From the NCBI RefSeq assembly GCF_001013475.1, contig NZ_JZEF01000002.1:1219655-1283654 (forward strand): a stretch of 64,000 nucleotides of DNA. Direction: 5' to 3'. The position numbers were made by a program, and so were the translations under genes. The stretch's first letter is position 1, and each line of letters starts with the position of its first letter. The DNA is from Xanthomonas arboricola pv. juglandis. Lineage in GTDB: Bacteria > Pseudomonadota > Gammaproteobacteria > Xanthomonadales > Xanthomonadaceae. Of this stretch, positions 1 to 8,305 are shown piece by piece. The notes under the pieces are model-generated. The model was given only the letters and a program-made list of their open reading frames with translations, did no database searches and was not told where the DNA came from.

Positions 1-148
1 CGTCTGCGTGCATGCCGCGGCGCAGACGGATGCAGCACGCTGCTGCAAGCAACGCTGCATGCAGCGCAAGGCCGGGTGATCCCACGCTCGAGCTCTGAAG
101 CTGTGCACGCTGCTGCGCCACGCTGTCCGCGCCAAACCCGTGCGCGCG

Positions 149-823
149 TCAGATGCCCATGCTGTGGCGCTGGGTATTTGCGTGCTCGCGGAACAACAGT
201 TCGGCACGTGCGCCATCGCGTTGTTCGATGGCCGAGACGATGGCGCCGTGCTGCCGATGTCCGTAGTACAGATCGTCGTAGGCCAGGGTGGGCGAGCGTT
301 GGCCGAACACCACATTGACCGGGCTGACGAAGGGCACCACGGTGCACCGGTCCACGGTCTCGGTCAGGATCGGCTTGTTGGCGGCCACCACGATGGCGCG
401 GTGGAAGCGGGCATTCATCGCGGCATAGGCCTGCTCGTCGTCGGCATCCAGGCTGCGCGTGGCCAGGATCCGGTCGCCTTCGCCCAGACAGGCATGCAGC
501 GTGGCCAGCAATGCAGCCGAGGCGCCCTGTTCGGCGACGGCGCGTGCGGCCATGCCTTCCATCAGGGCACGCACCGCCAGGGCGTCCAGGCTCTCCTGCT
601 GGCTGAAACGTCGCACCGCATAGCCGCGGTTGCCGGCCTGCACCAGCAGGCCTTCCTGGCACAGCGCGGGCAGGGCCTGACGGATGGGGGTGCGCGAGAT
701 GGCCAGTCGTTCGGCCAGCGCGGCTTCGGTGATGCGCTCACCGGGGGCGAAGGTGCCGCACAGGATCAGTTCGCGTAGCTGCTGGACCGCTTGCAATCGG
801 TGGTTGTTCGCCATTGGCTCCAT
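149..823 (-). CDS. GntR/FadR-type repressor, VanR-like
   Basis: A transcriptional regulator of 224 residues. The N-terminal 70 residues form a GntR winged helix (LTEAALAERLAISRTPIRQAL is the recognition segment, described here as residues about 28-48), and the rest is an all-helical FCD effector domain, the FadR subfamily layout. I start at the ATG at 823; the ATG at 814 is an alternative, and the longer open frame back to 1105 is non-coding read-through into the divergent promoter region. It is transcribed away from ligB, with two VanR-like palindromes in the shared 235-base spacer, so it probably represses ligBA and itself and is released by vanillate, protocatechuate or a related aromatic acid. 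The family is sure; the effector and target are inference. Confidence 0.88.
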   Translation of the reverse strand: MEPMANNHRLQAVQQLRELILCGTFAPGERITEAALAERLAISRTPIRQALPALCQEGLLVQAGNRGYAVRRFSQQESLDALAVRALMEGMAARAVAEQGASAALLATLHACLGEGDRILATRSLDADDEQAYAAMNARFHRAIVVAANKPILTETVDRCTVVPFVSPVNVVFGQRSPTLAYDDLYYGHRQHGAIVSAIEQRDGARAELLFREHANTQRHSMGI

Positions 824-917
824 TCTCTCGCGCCGTACTGCAGCGCACGTTCCTTCGAAGGGGAAAACTCGCAAAACCGGTATAAAAACCTTGCAGATGA
901 GAGCGCTTGGTGGCACT

Positions 918-980
918 TTGGATCCCAAGGATACCGTTTTGGCGGTCCGGAGTGGCTGGTCGGCGTTGTTGGGATCCCAA
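918..980. promoter_or_regulatory. Pair of VanR-like operator palindromes
   Basis: The spacer between the GntR gene and ligB contains TTGGATCCCAA (918-928) and the perfect palindrome TTGGGATCCCAA (969-980), with centres about 51 bases apart. The shape resembles the ATTGGATCCAAT operator described for Caulobacter VanR, which is also a FadR-type GntR protein. A spacing near five helical turns would place two dimers on the same DNA face. The motifs are seen; the assignment to the adjacent regulator is inferred. Confidence 0.6.
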
Positions 981-1058
981 AGCGGGACGGATTTCGACTC
1001 AATCAATGATGCGCAATCGGCCAGCAGCGGTGGCCGGCGTGCATCGCAGGAGTGCAGC

Positions 1059-1964
1059 ATGGCAAGCATCATCGGCGGCATCGGAACCTCGCACGTTCCC
1101 ACCATCGGGGTGGCCTACGACAAGGGCAAACAGCAGGATCCATTGTGGAAGCCGTTGTTCGACGGCTACACACCGGTGGCTGCCTGGTTGGCCGAGCAGC
1201 AGGCAGACGTGCTGGTGTTCTTCTACAACGACCATTGCACGACGTTCTTCTTCGACCTGTATCCGACCTTCGCCCTGGGCATCGGCGAGCGCTTCCCGGT
1301 GGCCGACGAAGGCGCGGGGCTGCGCAACCTGCCGCCGATCCGCGGCGATGTGCAATTGCAGGCGCATATCGCCGAATGTCTGGTCAACGACGAATTCGAT
1401 CTGACGGTCTTTCAGGACAAGCCGATCGACCATGGCTGCGCGGCGCCGCTGCCGTTGCTGTGGCCGCACGTGCCGGACTGGCCGGGCACGGTGGTGCCGA
1501 TCGCGATCAACGTGCTGCAGTACCCGCTGCCGACCGCGCGCCGCTGCTATCGCCTGGGCCAGGCGGTGCGGCGGGCGATCGAATCCTATCCGGAGGATCT
1601 CAGGGTGGTGGTGGTGGGCACCGGCGGGCTGTCGCACCAGATCCACGGCGAGCGCACCGGTTTCAACAACACCGACTGGGACATGGAATTTCTGGACCGC
1701 TTCCAGCATGCGCCGGAAACGCTGACCGATCTCACCCACACCGATTACGTGCGCCTGGGTGGCGCCGAGAGCGTGGAGCAGATCATGTGGCTGGCGATGC
1801 GTGGCGCGCTGGGCGGGCCGATCCGCAAGCTGCATCAGAACTACTACCTGATGACCACCACCGCGATGACGGTGGTGCTGTACGAGCCGGGCGTCGAAGC
1901 CGCTGACGCGCCGTCTTCGGCGCAGTTGCTCGCGCACGCCACGTCTACCGCGAATGCTGCATGA
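1059..1964 (+). CDS. ligB: Protocatechuate 4,5-dioxygenase beta subunit (LigB-type)
   Basis: Catalytic subunit of an extradiol dioxygenase that opens protocatechuate between C4 and C5, using Fe(II). The 301-residue protein aligns along its length with Sphingobium LigB: H12 in TSHVP and H59 in YNDHC are the iron-binding histidines, GTGGLSHQIHG carries the active-site histidine, and the ESVEQIMWLAMRGAL segment supplies the carboxylate ligand. Start chosen at the ATG at 1059 because AGGAG lies at 1048-1052. ligA follows after 10 bases, so the two are cotranscribed; the order beta then alpha is reversed relative to Sphingobium ligAB. Related subunits accept gallate or other catechols, so the exact substrate is not proven, though the hydroxycinnamate operon next door fits protocatechuate. 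Confidence 0.9.
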   Translation: MASIIGGIGTSHVPTIGVAYDKGKQQDPLWKPLFDGYTPVAAWLAEQQADVLVFFYNDHCTTFFFDLYPTFALGIGERFPVADEGAGLRNLPPIRGDVQLQAHIAECLVNDEFDLTVFQDKPIDHGCAAPLPLLWPHVPDWPGTVVPIAINVLQYPLPTARRCYRLGQAVRRAIESYPEDLRVVVVGTGGLSHQIHGERTGFNNTDWDMEFLDRFQHAPETLTDLTHTDYVRLGGAESVEQIMWLAMRGALGGPIRKLHQNYYLMTTTAMTVVLYEPGVEAADAPSSAQLLAHATSTANAA

Positions 1965-1974
1965 GGGCCGGCCG

Positions 1975-2334
1975 ATGAATCCGCAAGTACAGGGCATGGA
2001 CCAGATCGGCGGCACTTACCTGTTCGATCTGCGCACCAGCAACCGCGCGTTGCGCATCAACCGATTCTTCTGGCATATGATCCGCGCCCCATGGCGCGAT
2101 CGCTTTCTTGAAGATTCCGAAACCCTGATGCAGGAAGCCGGCCTCACCGAGCATGAAAAGGCGCTGATCCGTGCACGCGACTGGCTCGGGCTGGTGCAGT
2201 ACGGCGCCAACTTCTTCGTCATCGAAAAATTTGCCCGCGTGGTGCGCATGACCAATCTGCAGGTCTACGCCATCATGCGTGGCGAATCCTTCGAAGATTT
2301 CATGCAGACCCGGCGTGTACCCGATGCACGCTGA
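1975..2334 (+). CDS. ligA: Protocatechuate 4,5-dioxygenase alpha subunit (LigA-type)
   Basis: Small helical subunit (119 residues) that caps the active site of the LigAB heterotetramer. Recognised from GTYLFDLRTSNRALRINRF, the LTEHEKALIRARDWLGLVQYG helix and the NFFVIEKFARV segment shared with LigA proteins. The start at 1975 follows a GAGGG stretch that overlaps the ligB stop; an in-frame ATG at 1954 lies inside ligB and is less likely. No ring-cleavage aldehyde dehydrogenase (LigC) or hydrolase follows, so the remaining lower-pathway genes must lie elsewhere, possibly left of the window. Confidence 0.9.
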   Translation: MNPQVQGMDQIGGTYLFDLRTSNRALRINRFFWHMIRAPWRDRFLEDSETLMQEAGLTEHEKALIRARDWLGLVQYGANFFVIEKFARVVRMTNLQVYAIMRGESFEDFMQTRRVPDAR

Positions 2335-2400
2335 GCTGCAGGCGGCGGCCTGGTGCCGTCCCGCCGCATTCCCCGACTTCCCAACGTAAGGTCTACCCCC

Positions 2401-3402
2401 ATGACCATGTCCTCCGTGTTCTTCGAACACCGCATCAAGGTCCGGCATCTACGTGTCATCGAGGCGCTGGACCGGCAGAAAAGCCTGCTCCGTGCCTCAC
2501 GCGTCTTGAACGTCACCCAGCCCGCATTGACGCGTGCCCTGCAGGAGATCGAAGAGATCGTCGGCGCGCCGCTGTTCGAGCGCCATTCGCGCGGCGTGCG
2601 CCCCAATGCGATGGGCGAGGTGCTGGTACAGACCGCGCATGTCGTGCTCGGCCAGTTGCGCCGCGCGCAGGACACCTTCGAGGGGCTGCTGCAGGACGAC
2701 GCGCTCACCATCACCGTGGGCGCGTTGCCGGTCGCCGCCAGCGGCCTGTTGCCGGCCGTGCTGGCCGCCTTGTATCGCGCCGAGCCCACGCTGCGGGTAC
2801 GCCTGCTGCATGGGCGCACCGACGAACTGCTGCCCAAGCTGGCCGGCAACGAGATCGACCTGGTGGTGGGCCGGCTGTATCCGCTGGCCCGCTACGACGC
2901 GTTGATCCGCAAGGTGCTGTACCAGGACCCGATCGCGCTGGTGGCGCGCAGCGATCACCCCCTGTTTGCCAATGGCCAGGTGCGCATCGCCGAAGCCGCT
3001 GCGTATCGCCAGGTGTTGCCGACGCTGAGCCAGCACGTCGAGCGCGACGTGGCGCAGGTGATGCGCGAGCACGGGCTGGCCACGCGCGATCAGCTGCGTT
3101 CCAGTTCGGCCAGCTTCACCCGCGAGATCCTGCTCGGCACCGACAGCATCGCGGTGATGCCGAGCATGATGGTGGCCGGGGATATCGCACGCGGCGAGCT
3201 GCGTGCCTTCCAGCTGCAGCAGCCGTCGCAGGCGCGCGCAGGCGGGGTGATCTATCGCGATGGCAGTGCCATCCACAAGCCCGGCGTGCGCCTGTTGATG
3301 CGCGAACTGGAACACCAGTTGGCGGTCATGGCCGAGCAGGGGGCGGTGTGGGTGGACGACCAGATCAGCGAGGACAACCTGTTGCTGGGCGAGTCCGCCT
3401 GA
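2401..3402 (+). CDS. LysR-family regulator, PcaQ/GbpR-like
   Basis: A 333-residue LysR-type regulator: winged helix at about residues 10-70 (RASRVLNVTQPALTRALQEI) followed by a periplasmic-binding-like effector domain (LTITVGALPVAASGLLPAVL onward). The N-terminal form with RHLRVIEALDRQKSL resembles PcaQ and GbpR, regulators of protocatechuate and sugar uptake genes. It lies 66 bases after ligA in the same direction and may be in the same transcript or have its own promoter. LysR regulators usually activate a neighbouring divergent gene, but here no divergent neighbour exists, so its target is probably the upstream ligBA unit or a distant operon. Effector unknown. Confidence 0.85.
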   Translation: MTMSSVFFEHRIKVRHLRVIEALDRQKSLLRASRVLNVTQPALTRALQEIEEIVGAPLFERHSRGVRPNAMGEVLVQTAHVVLGQLRRAQDTFEGLLQDDALTITVGALPVAASGLLPAVLAALYRAEPTLRVRLLHGRTDELLPKLAGNEIDLVVGRLYPLARYDALIRKVLYQDPIALVARSDHPLFANGQVRIAEAAAYRQVLPTLSQHVERDVAQVMREHGLATRDQLRSSSASFTREILLGTDSIAVMPSMMVAGDIARGELRAFQLQQPSQARAGGVIYRDGSAIHKPGVRLLMRELEHQLAVMAEQGAVWVDDQISEDNLLLGESA

Positions 3403-3468
3403 TCGATTGAGCGCGCATGCGCGGCGCAAGCCGCTGCCGTGTCGCGATGGCGCTGGAGTGCGGCATGC

Positions 3469-3500
3469 GCACAACGGGCAGCTCAGGCTGCCCGTTGTGC
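3469..3500. terminator. Bidirectional terminator hairpin
   Basis: A perfect 14-bp stem (GCACAACGGGCAGC and its complement) with a TCAG loop sits between the converging ends of the LysR gene and the CoA-ligase gene. There is no long T run, but the stem is strong and symmetric, so it can end transcripts from both sides. Confidence 0.75.
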
Positions 3501-3587
3501 TGTCTGGCATCGGTCGCCGCCTTGGCTGGGGCAGCGAGCCTGCGGGTCACTGCCGGCTGCTCGCGGCGTAATCCACATCCGGCCGCA

Positions 3588-5066
3588 TCACGTCTCGGTG
3601 GCCAGGGCATCTTTCAGGCGCGCCTTCTGCAGCTTGCCGGTCGCGGTGCGCGGCAGCGCCTCGACCACGCGCAGGTGCTTGGGCACCTTGTACTTGGCCA
3701 GTCGTTCGATCAGATAGGCGCGGATTTGCTCCAGATCCGGCGTCTCGTCGGCCGGCACGATCGCCAGGTAGCCCACCTCTCCCCACTGCGGGTCGGCGAT
3801 CCCCACCACTGCGCATTCGCGTACCTGCGGGTGATCGGCAAGCACCGCTTCGATCTCGGCCGGATACACGTTCTCGCCGCCGGAAATGAACATGTCCTTC
3901 TTGCGATCGACGATCCAGAAGAACCCGTCGGCATCGCGTCGCACAATGTCGCCGGTGTGGAACCAGCCGTGTTCGTCGAGCGCAGCGGCGCTTGCCTGAG
4001 GATCGCGCCAGTAGCCGGGGCTGAGGTTGGGGCCACGCAACAACAGCTCGCCGGGCACGCCGACCGGGCAGTCGTTGCCATCGCTATCGACCACGCGCGT
4101 CTGCACCGCAGGGGTCGAAATGCCGACTGCGCCCAGCTTGTCGCGGATCACCGCGCAGTCCACCGACATCCCGAACACCGTGCCGGCCTCGCTCATGCCG
4201 AAGCCGCTGACCATCGGCACACCGTCGTCCAGCCAGCCGAGCAGGTCATCGCTGGCATGCGGCGCGCCGCCGCTGACCAGCGCGGTGAGATGCCGCAGCG
4301 ACGCCGCGTCGAAACCGGGCTGGCTGCGGAAGGCCTGCATCATCTGCGGCACGCCGACGTAATGGGTGATGCCCAGCGACTGGTCGCTCAGCCAGCCCAG
4401 CGTGCGCCTGGGCTCGAAGCCGTTGGAAACCTGGATCGAGCCGCCCACCGCCAGCACCGGGCGCACGTTGGTGGCCAGGCCGATGATGTGGAACATCGGC
4501 GCTTCGCACAGGAAACTGCTGCCGGCATCCACGCGCGTGGTGACGCCGAAGTTGTGCGCCACCTGCTGCAGGTTCTGCTCGCTCAGCATCACGCCTTTGG
4601 GCTGGCCGGAGGTGCCCGAGGTGAACAGGATCAGGCTGATGCGTTCGGGTGGAATCGACCCGGTGTCCGCCGGTTCGAGCGTGTTCGCCGCATCGACGAA
4701 GTCGGCCAGCGAGGCGACATCGGCGCGCCCTGCCACAACGTCGTCGCCCAACAGCAGGTGTGGCTCGGCGCGCTGCAGCAATACATCCAGTTCGGCCGTG
4801 CTCAGCCGCCAGTTCAGCGGCACGTAAATCGCGCCGACGCGTCCACAGGCGAAATGCAGCGCCACCTGCCAGACCGAATTGCGCGCCAGCACGGCGAGCC
4901 GTTCGCCATCGATGCAGCCGCGCGCCTGCAGCAAGGCGGCCAGACGGCCGATCAAGATATCCAGTTCTGCGTACGTCCATTGCCGGTCCTGCAGTAGGTC
5001 GCGGGCGGCAAGCCGGTGTGGGGTGAGGCGGGCGTGGAAGGAGATCGAGTCGGTCGGCATGGTCAT
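3588..5066 (-). CDS. fcs: Hydroxycinnamate-CoA ligase (feruloyl-CoA synthetase type)
   Basis: An ANL-superfamily acyl-CoA synthetase of 492 residues, predicted to activate coumarate, caffeate or ferulate to the CoA thioester with ATP. Visible motifs in order are ILFTSGTSGQPKGVMLS (phosphate loop), GWFHTGDIVRRDADGFFWI, DRKKDMFISGGENVYPAEIE (hinge) and the catalytic lysine in PRTATGKLQKARLK. The ATG at 5066 is chosen; upstream codons in the open frame have no family similarity. It is the last gene of the MarR-hydratase-dehydrogenase-ligase operon, after a 204-base spacer in which I see no gene. Substrate assignment rests mainly on the neighbouring hydratase/lyase, because ANL sequences alone do not fix the acid. 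Confidence 0.87.
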   Translation of the reverse strand: MTMPTDSISFHARLTPHRLAARDLLQDRQWTYAELDILIGRLAALLQARGCIDGERLAVLARNSVWQVALHFACGRVGAIYVPLNWRLSTAELDVLLQRAEPHLLLGDDVVAGRADVASLADFVDAANTLEPADTGSIPPERISLILFTSGTSGQPKGVMLSEQNLQQVAHNFGVTTRVDAGSSFLCEAPMFHIIGLATNVRPVLAVGGSIQVSNGFEPRRTLGWLSDQSLGITHYVGVPQMMQAFRSQPGFDAASLRHLTALVSGGAPHASDDLLGWLDDGVPMVSGFGMSEAGTVFGMSVDCAVIRDKLGAVGISTPAVQTRVVDSDGNDCPVGVPGELLLRGPNLSPGYWRDPQASAAALDEHGWFHTGDIVRRDADGFFWIVDRKKDMFISGGENVYPAEIEAVLADHPQVRECAVVGIADPQWGEVGYLAIVPADETPDLEQIRAYLIERLAKYKVPKHLRVVEALPRTATGKLQKARLKDALATET

Positions 5067-5270
5067 GGCGCTGTCTTCCGAATGCAGATTGGGGGAGTGA
5101 CTGGCGTGAGTGCGACGGCTGCGGCTGAAGGTTGACGCGTGTGCGAAAACACCTGGCGAACGTTCACCAGAAAGTGCGGACACACCGCAGGAACCGATGG
5201 ACAAGGCAGTGCCTGTCGCATCGCGTTGCGACCGCGCTCTGGTGGTTGCGCGGTCGGTGGGCTGAAGGGC

Positions 5271-6740
5271 CTAATTGAGGTAGATGGTTTTGGTTTCCAG
5301 GAAGGCGTGCAGCCCTTCGATGCCGCCTTCGCGGCCGATCCCGGAATGTTTGACCCCGCCGAACGGCATGTCGAAGTCCACCCACATGCCATTGATCGAA
5401 TGACTACCACTGCGCACGCGGCGGGCGATGCGGTAGGCACGATCGGGATCCTCGCTGTAGACCGTGCCGTGCAGGCCGAAGTCGCTGGCATTGACCTTGG
5501 CGATCAGGTCGGCCTCGTCGTGGTAATCGATGAAGCTCACCACCGGGCCGAAGATCTCTTCGCGGGCGATGGTCATGTCCGGCGTCACCTCGGCAAACAC
5601 CGTCGGCTCGATGAAGAAGCCGCGCGGCAGATGCGTTGGGCGGCCGCCGCCCATGACCAGGCGTGCGCCCTCGGCGCGGCCTTGTGCGATGTAGGACTGC
5701 ACGCGCTCGAGCTGGCGGCCAAGCGCCAACGGGCCCATGCCGGTCTCCGCTGCGAACGGGTCGCCCAGCTTGAGCGCGCCCACAGCCGCGCAGTACGCCT
5801 GCAGGATCTCATCGCGTCGCTGCGCCGGCACCAGCACGCGGGTGAGCGCGAAGCACACCTGGCCGGTGATCGGCATCGAGTAGGGCACCAGGCTGGGCAG
5901 CAGCTTGGCGATGTCTGCATCGTCCAGCACGATCGCGGCCGACTTGCCGCCCAGCTCCAGCCCGACCCGCGCCAGGCGCTCGGCGCAGGCCACGCCGATC
6001 AGCCGCCCGGCCTGGGTGGAACCGGTGAAACTCACCTTGTCCACCTGCGGATGGCGGATCAGCTGTTCGCCGACCTCGCGACCGCCCGGCAGCAGATTGA
6101 ACACGCCATCGGGCACGCCGGCGGCACTGATGCATTCGGCCAGGATGTAGGCATCGATCGGCGTTTCCGGCGAGGGCTTGGCCACCACCGTGCAACCGGC
6201 CGCCAGGGCCGCAGCGACCTTGTAGCAGAGCAGTACCAGCGGTGCGTTCCAGGGAGTGATCGTGGCGACCACACCCACCGGCTCCTGCACGATATGCACG
6301 CGGCCGCCGTTGGCACGTGCACGCGGCTCCACGAATGGGTGGGTCGCGATCAGATCGCCGTAATAGTCGAACAGGCCGGGTGCCTGCTGCGAGGCGCGGC
6401 GACTGAAGCCGATGGTGGCGCCGACTTGTCCGGTCCAGGCTTCGGCCAGCTCCGGCATGCGCGCACGCAGCTGTGCGGCCACGCGCTTGAGCACGACGCC
6501 ACGCTCCTGCGGCGATAGCTGCGGCCAGGGGCCGCCGTCGAACGCGGCACGCGCTGCGGCGATGGCCGCCTCGGTGTCTGCCGGCGAGGGCTCGGTGTAG
6601 CGCAGCAGGCGTTGTTCGGTGTGCGGGGCAATCACATCGACGTCGCGATCGCCGCTGCTTGCGCGCCATTGGCCGTCGATGAACAGGCCCGATGGCCCAC
6701 GCGCGGCGATCCCGCGCAGGGTTGCGGACAAGGCTTCCAT
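5271..6740 (-). CDS. vdh: Aromatic aldehyde dehydrogenase (vanillin/4-hydroxybenzaldehyde)
   Basis: NAD(P)-dependent aldehyde dehydrogenase of 489 residues. The oxyanion-hole asparagine is in ITPWNAPL (N165), the general-base glutamate in LELGGKSA (E262), and the nucleophilic cysteine in TGQVCFALT (C296). The NAD fold is marked by FTGSTQAGRLIG. It lies between the CoA ligase and the hydratase/lyase, which releases vanillin or 4-hydroxybenzaldehyde, so it very likely oxidises these to vanillate or 4-hydroxybenzoate. The residue pattern around the cysteine (VCFALTR) fits the benzaldehyde/salicylaldehyde dehydrogenase branch rather than betaine-type enzymes. Family sure; aldehyde inferred from context. 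Confidence 0.88.
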   Translation of the reverse strand: MEALSATLRGIAARGPSGLFIDGQWRASSGDRDVDVIAPHTEQRLLRYTEPSPADTEAAIAAARAAFDGGPWPQLSPQERGVVLKRVAAQLRARMPELAEAWTGQVGATIGFSRRASQQAPGLFDYYGDLIATHPFVEPRARANGGRVHIVQEPVGVVATITPWNAPLVLLCYKVAAALAAGCTVVAKPSPETPIDAYILAECISAAGVPDGVFNLLPGGREVGEQLIRHPQVDKVSFTGSTQAGRLIGVACAERLARVGLELGGKSAAIVLDDADIAKLLPSLVPYSMPITGQVCFALTRVLVPAQRRDEILQAYCAAVGALKLGDPFAAETGMGPLALGRQLERVQSYIAQGRAEGARLVMGGGRPTHLPRGFFIEPTVFAEVTPDMTIAREEIFGPVVSFIDYHDEADLIAKVNASDFGLHGTVYSEDPDRAYRIARRVRSGSHSINGMWVDFDMPFGGVKHSGIGREGGIEGLHAFLETKTIYLN

Positions 6741-6823
6741 ACTCCCTCCTCGGTGCAGAAAACCACTGGCAGCGCCAGCGATGCGCGTGTTGCACGCATC
6801 GCTTCAGGCGCCGTAGGACGTGC

Positions 6824-7651
6824 TCAGGCGCTGTTTTTGGTCAGGTCGTATTCGCCCAGGCCAGGCTTATAGCTCTTCTCGTCGATGAACTGACGGATAC
6901 CTTCCTTGCGGGCGTTGTTGTCGAACGAATTGGCCGCTTCCTGCATGCGCACCAGATAATCTTCGGCTTCGTCGTAGGTCATGGTGCCGACGCGGCGCAC
7001 CGCATCCTTTGCGTATTTCAGCGCGACCGGATTCTTCTTGAGCAGTAACTGGGCCACTTCGCGGGTGCGTGCTTCCAGCCGTTCCAGCGGCACGCTTTCG
7101 TTGACCAGGCGCCATTCGGCGGCCTTCTTGCCGTCGACCATCTCGCCGGTCAGCGTCATCCACATCGCATCGCGCATGGACAGCAGTTCCACCGCGACCT
7201 TGGTGACGCCGCCGCCGGGCAGGATGCCCCAGTTGATTTCCGACAGGCCGAACTGCGCCTCGTCGGCGGCGATCGCCAGGTCGCAGGCGAACAACGGCCC
7301 GAAACCGCCACCGAAGCACCAGCCGTTGACCATCGCGATGGTGGGTTTCTGGTACCAGCGCAGGCGGCGGAACCAGCCGTAGGATTCGCGCTGCGAGCGA
7401 CGCACGCCGCGCAGGCCCTGCGCCTCGGTCTCGCGGAAATATTCCTTCAGATCCATGCCGGCCGACCAGGCGGTGCCTTCGCCACCGAGCACCAGCACGC
7501 CGACGTTGTCGTCGAATTCCAGCTCGTCCAGCACGTCCATCATGCGGCGGTTGAGCGCCGGGCTCATCGCATTGCGTTTGTCGGGGCGTGCGAACTTCAC
7601 CCAGGCAATGCGGTTTTCGATGCGGACCGATACCACGTCATGCTCGTTCAA
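6824..7651 (-). CDS. ech: p-Hydroxycinnamoyl-CoA hydratase/lyase
   Basis: A crotonase-fold enzyme of 275 residues that hydrates feruloyl- or coumaroyl-CoA and cleaves it to acetyl-CoA plus the benzaldehyde. It matches Pseudomonas HCHL closely: RPDKRNAMSPALNR, AWSAGMDLKEYFRE (oxyanion hole), KPTIAMVNGWCFGGGFGPL, and FGLSEINWGILPGG, which carries the catalytic glutamate. The C-terminal KPGLGEYDL segment is also typical of HCHL. It is the second gene of the operon, 34 bases after the MarR regulator. This is the gene that fixes the operon's function as hydroxycinnamate side-chain shortening. Confidence 0.94.
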   Translation of the reverse strand: MNEHDVVSVRIENRIAWVKFARPDKRNAMSPALNRRMMDVLDELEFDDNVGVLVLGGEGTAWSAGMDLKEYFRETEAQGLRGVRRSQRESYGWFRRLRWYQKPTIAMVNGWCFGGGFGPLFACDLAIAADEAQFGLSEINWGILPGGGVTKVAVELLSMRDAMWMTLTGEMVDGKKAAEWRLVNESVPLERLEARTREVAQLLLKKNPVALKYAKDAVRRVGTMTYDEAEDYLVRMQEAANSFDNNARKEGIRQFIDEKSYKPGLGEYDLTKNSA

Positions 7652-7685
7652 GCGGCGTCTCCTTCGAGTCGGTACAGAGTGGAAG

Positions 7686-8159
7686 TCACAGTTCTTCGGC
7701 GAGCGCGGCGTCCGGCACGTTTGCCCGTTCCAGCGTGGCGCTGGCGTTCAACTTGCAGAGCAGGCGCAGCAAGGTCTGCTGCTCGCTGGCCTGCAGGCCG
7801 GTGCAGGTGCGCGCGACCGCCCGCGCCAGACAGCCCTGCGCGGTGCCGAGCGTGCGCTCGCCAAGCGGGGTGAGGTACAGGCCCTTGCTGCGTCGGTCGC
7901 GGCCGGCCAGGCGCTCGATCAGGCCCTGCTCGGCCAGTGTGTTGGCGATCTTCATGCCGGCAGCGCGATTGACCAGCAGGCGGTTACCCAGTTCGGTCTG
8001 GTCGCAGCCGGGCTGGTCGCGGATATGGATCAAGGCGGTGACGCGCGCCGGGGTCAGATGCAGTTCGGCCAGTTCCTGGCGCGCGGCATGGCGGGAGGCC
8101 AGGGTCGCCAGTTGCAATTGATAGCCAAGGTCTGCGGCAAGGGCCAGGCGAGCGCTCAT
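7686..8159 (-). CDS. MarR-family repressor of the hydroxycinnamate operon
   Basis: A 157-residue winged-helix regulator with the MarR dimerisation helices at each end and the DNA-binding segment CDQTELGNRLLVNRAAGMKI followed by a GRDRRSKGLYLTPLG wing. I choose the ATG at 8159, preceded by GGATGGA; a TTG four codons upstream is an alternative. As first gene of the operon it sits directly behind the palindrome at 8172-8192, so it should control its own synthesis and that of the three enzymes. Related regulators (FerR, CouR, HcaR) release DNA on binding the hydroxycinnamoyl-CoA, not the free acid; that would fit here but is inferred. Confidence 0.88.
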   Translation of the reverse strand: MSARLALAADLGYQLQLATLASRHAARQELAELHLTPARVTALIHIRDQPGCDQTELGNRLLVNRAAGMKIANTLAEQGLIERLAGRDRRSKGLYLTPLGERTLGTAQGCLARAVARTCTGLQASEQQTLLRLLCKLNASATLERANVPDAALAEEL

Positions 8160-8171
8160 CGATCCATCCAA

Positions 8172-8192
8172 ATTGTATCCGTTAAATACAAT
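8172..8192. promoter_or_regulatory. MarR-type operator upstream of the hydroxycinnamate operon
   Basis: ATTGTAT and its exact complement ATACAAT are separated by 7 bases, ending 12 bases before the ATG of the MarR gene. The AT-rich inverted repeat stands out in this GC-rich DNA and has the size expected for one MarR dimer, placed to block initiation or early elongation. Confidence 0.75.
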
Positions 8193-8234
8193 CTAGCCGA
8201 CCGAAGCGGGCACTGCAAGAGGTTGTGGCGGTCA

Positions 8235-8288
8235 CAAACGAAGGGCCGTGCGCGCCTGCGTAGCGCGGACGCGCGCGGCCCCTGTTTG
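8235..8288 (-). terminator. Terminator-like hairpin after the EF-hand gene
   Basis: CAAAC...GTTTG flank a long imperfect GC-rich stem (GGGCCG with CGGCCC) just downstream of the EF-hand gene stop on the minus strand, ahead of the MarR operon. It would separate these two same-direction units. Confidence 0.5.
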
Positions 8289-8305
8289 CGATGCTGCCGA
8301 ATGAC

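Noticed and set aside
1-148. Gene at the left edge
   Set aside because: The first 148 bases show only CTGCTGCA/GCATGC repeats with no protein-like frame; the plus-strand frame 76-318 runs antisense into the GntR gene.
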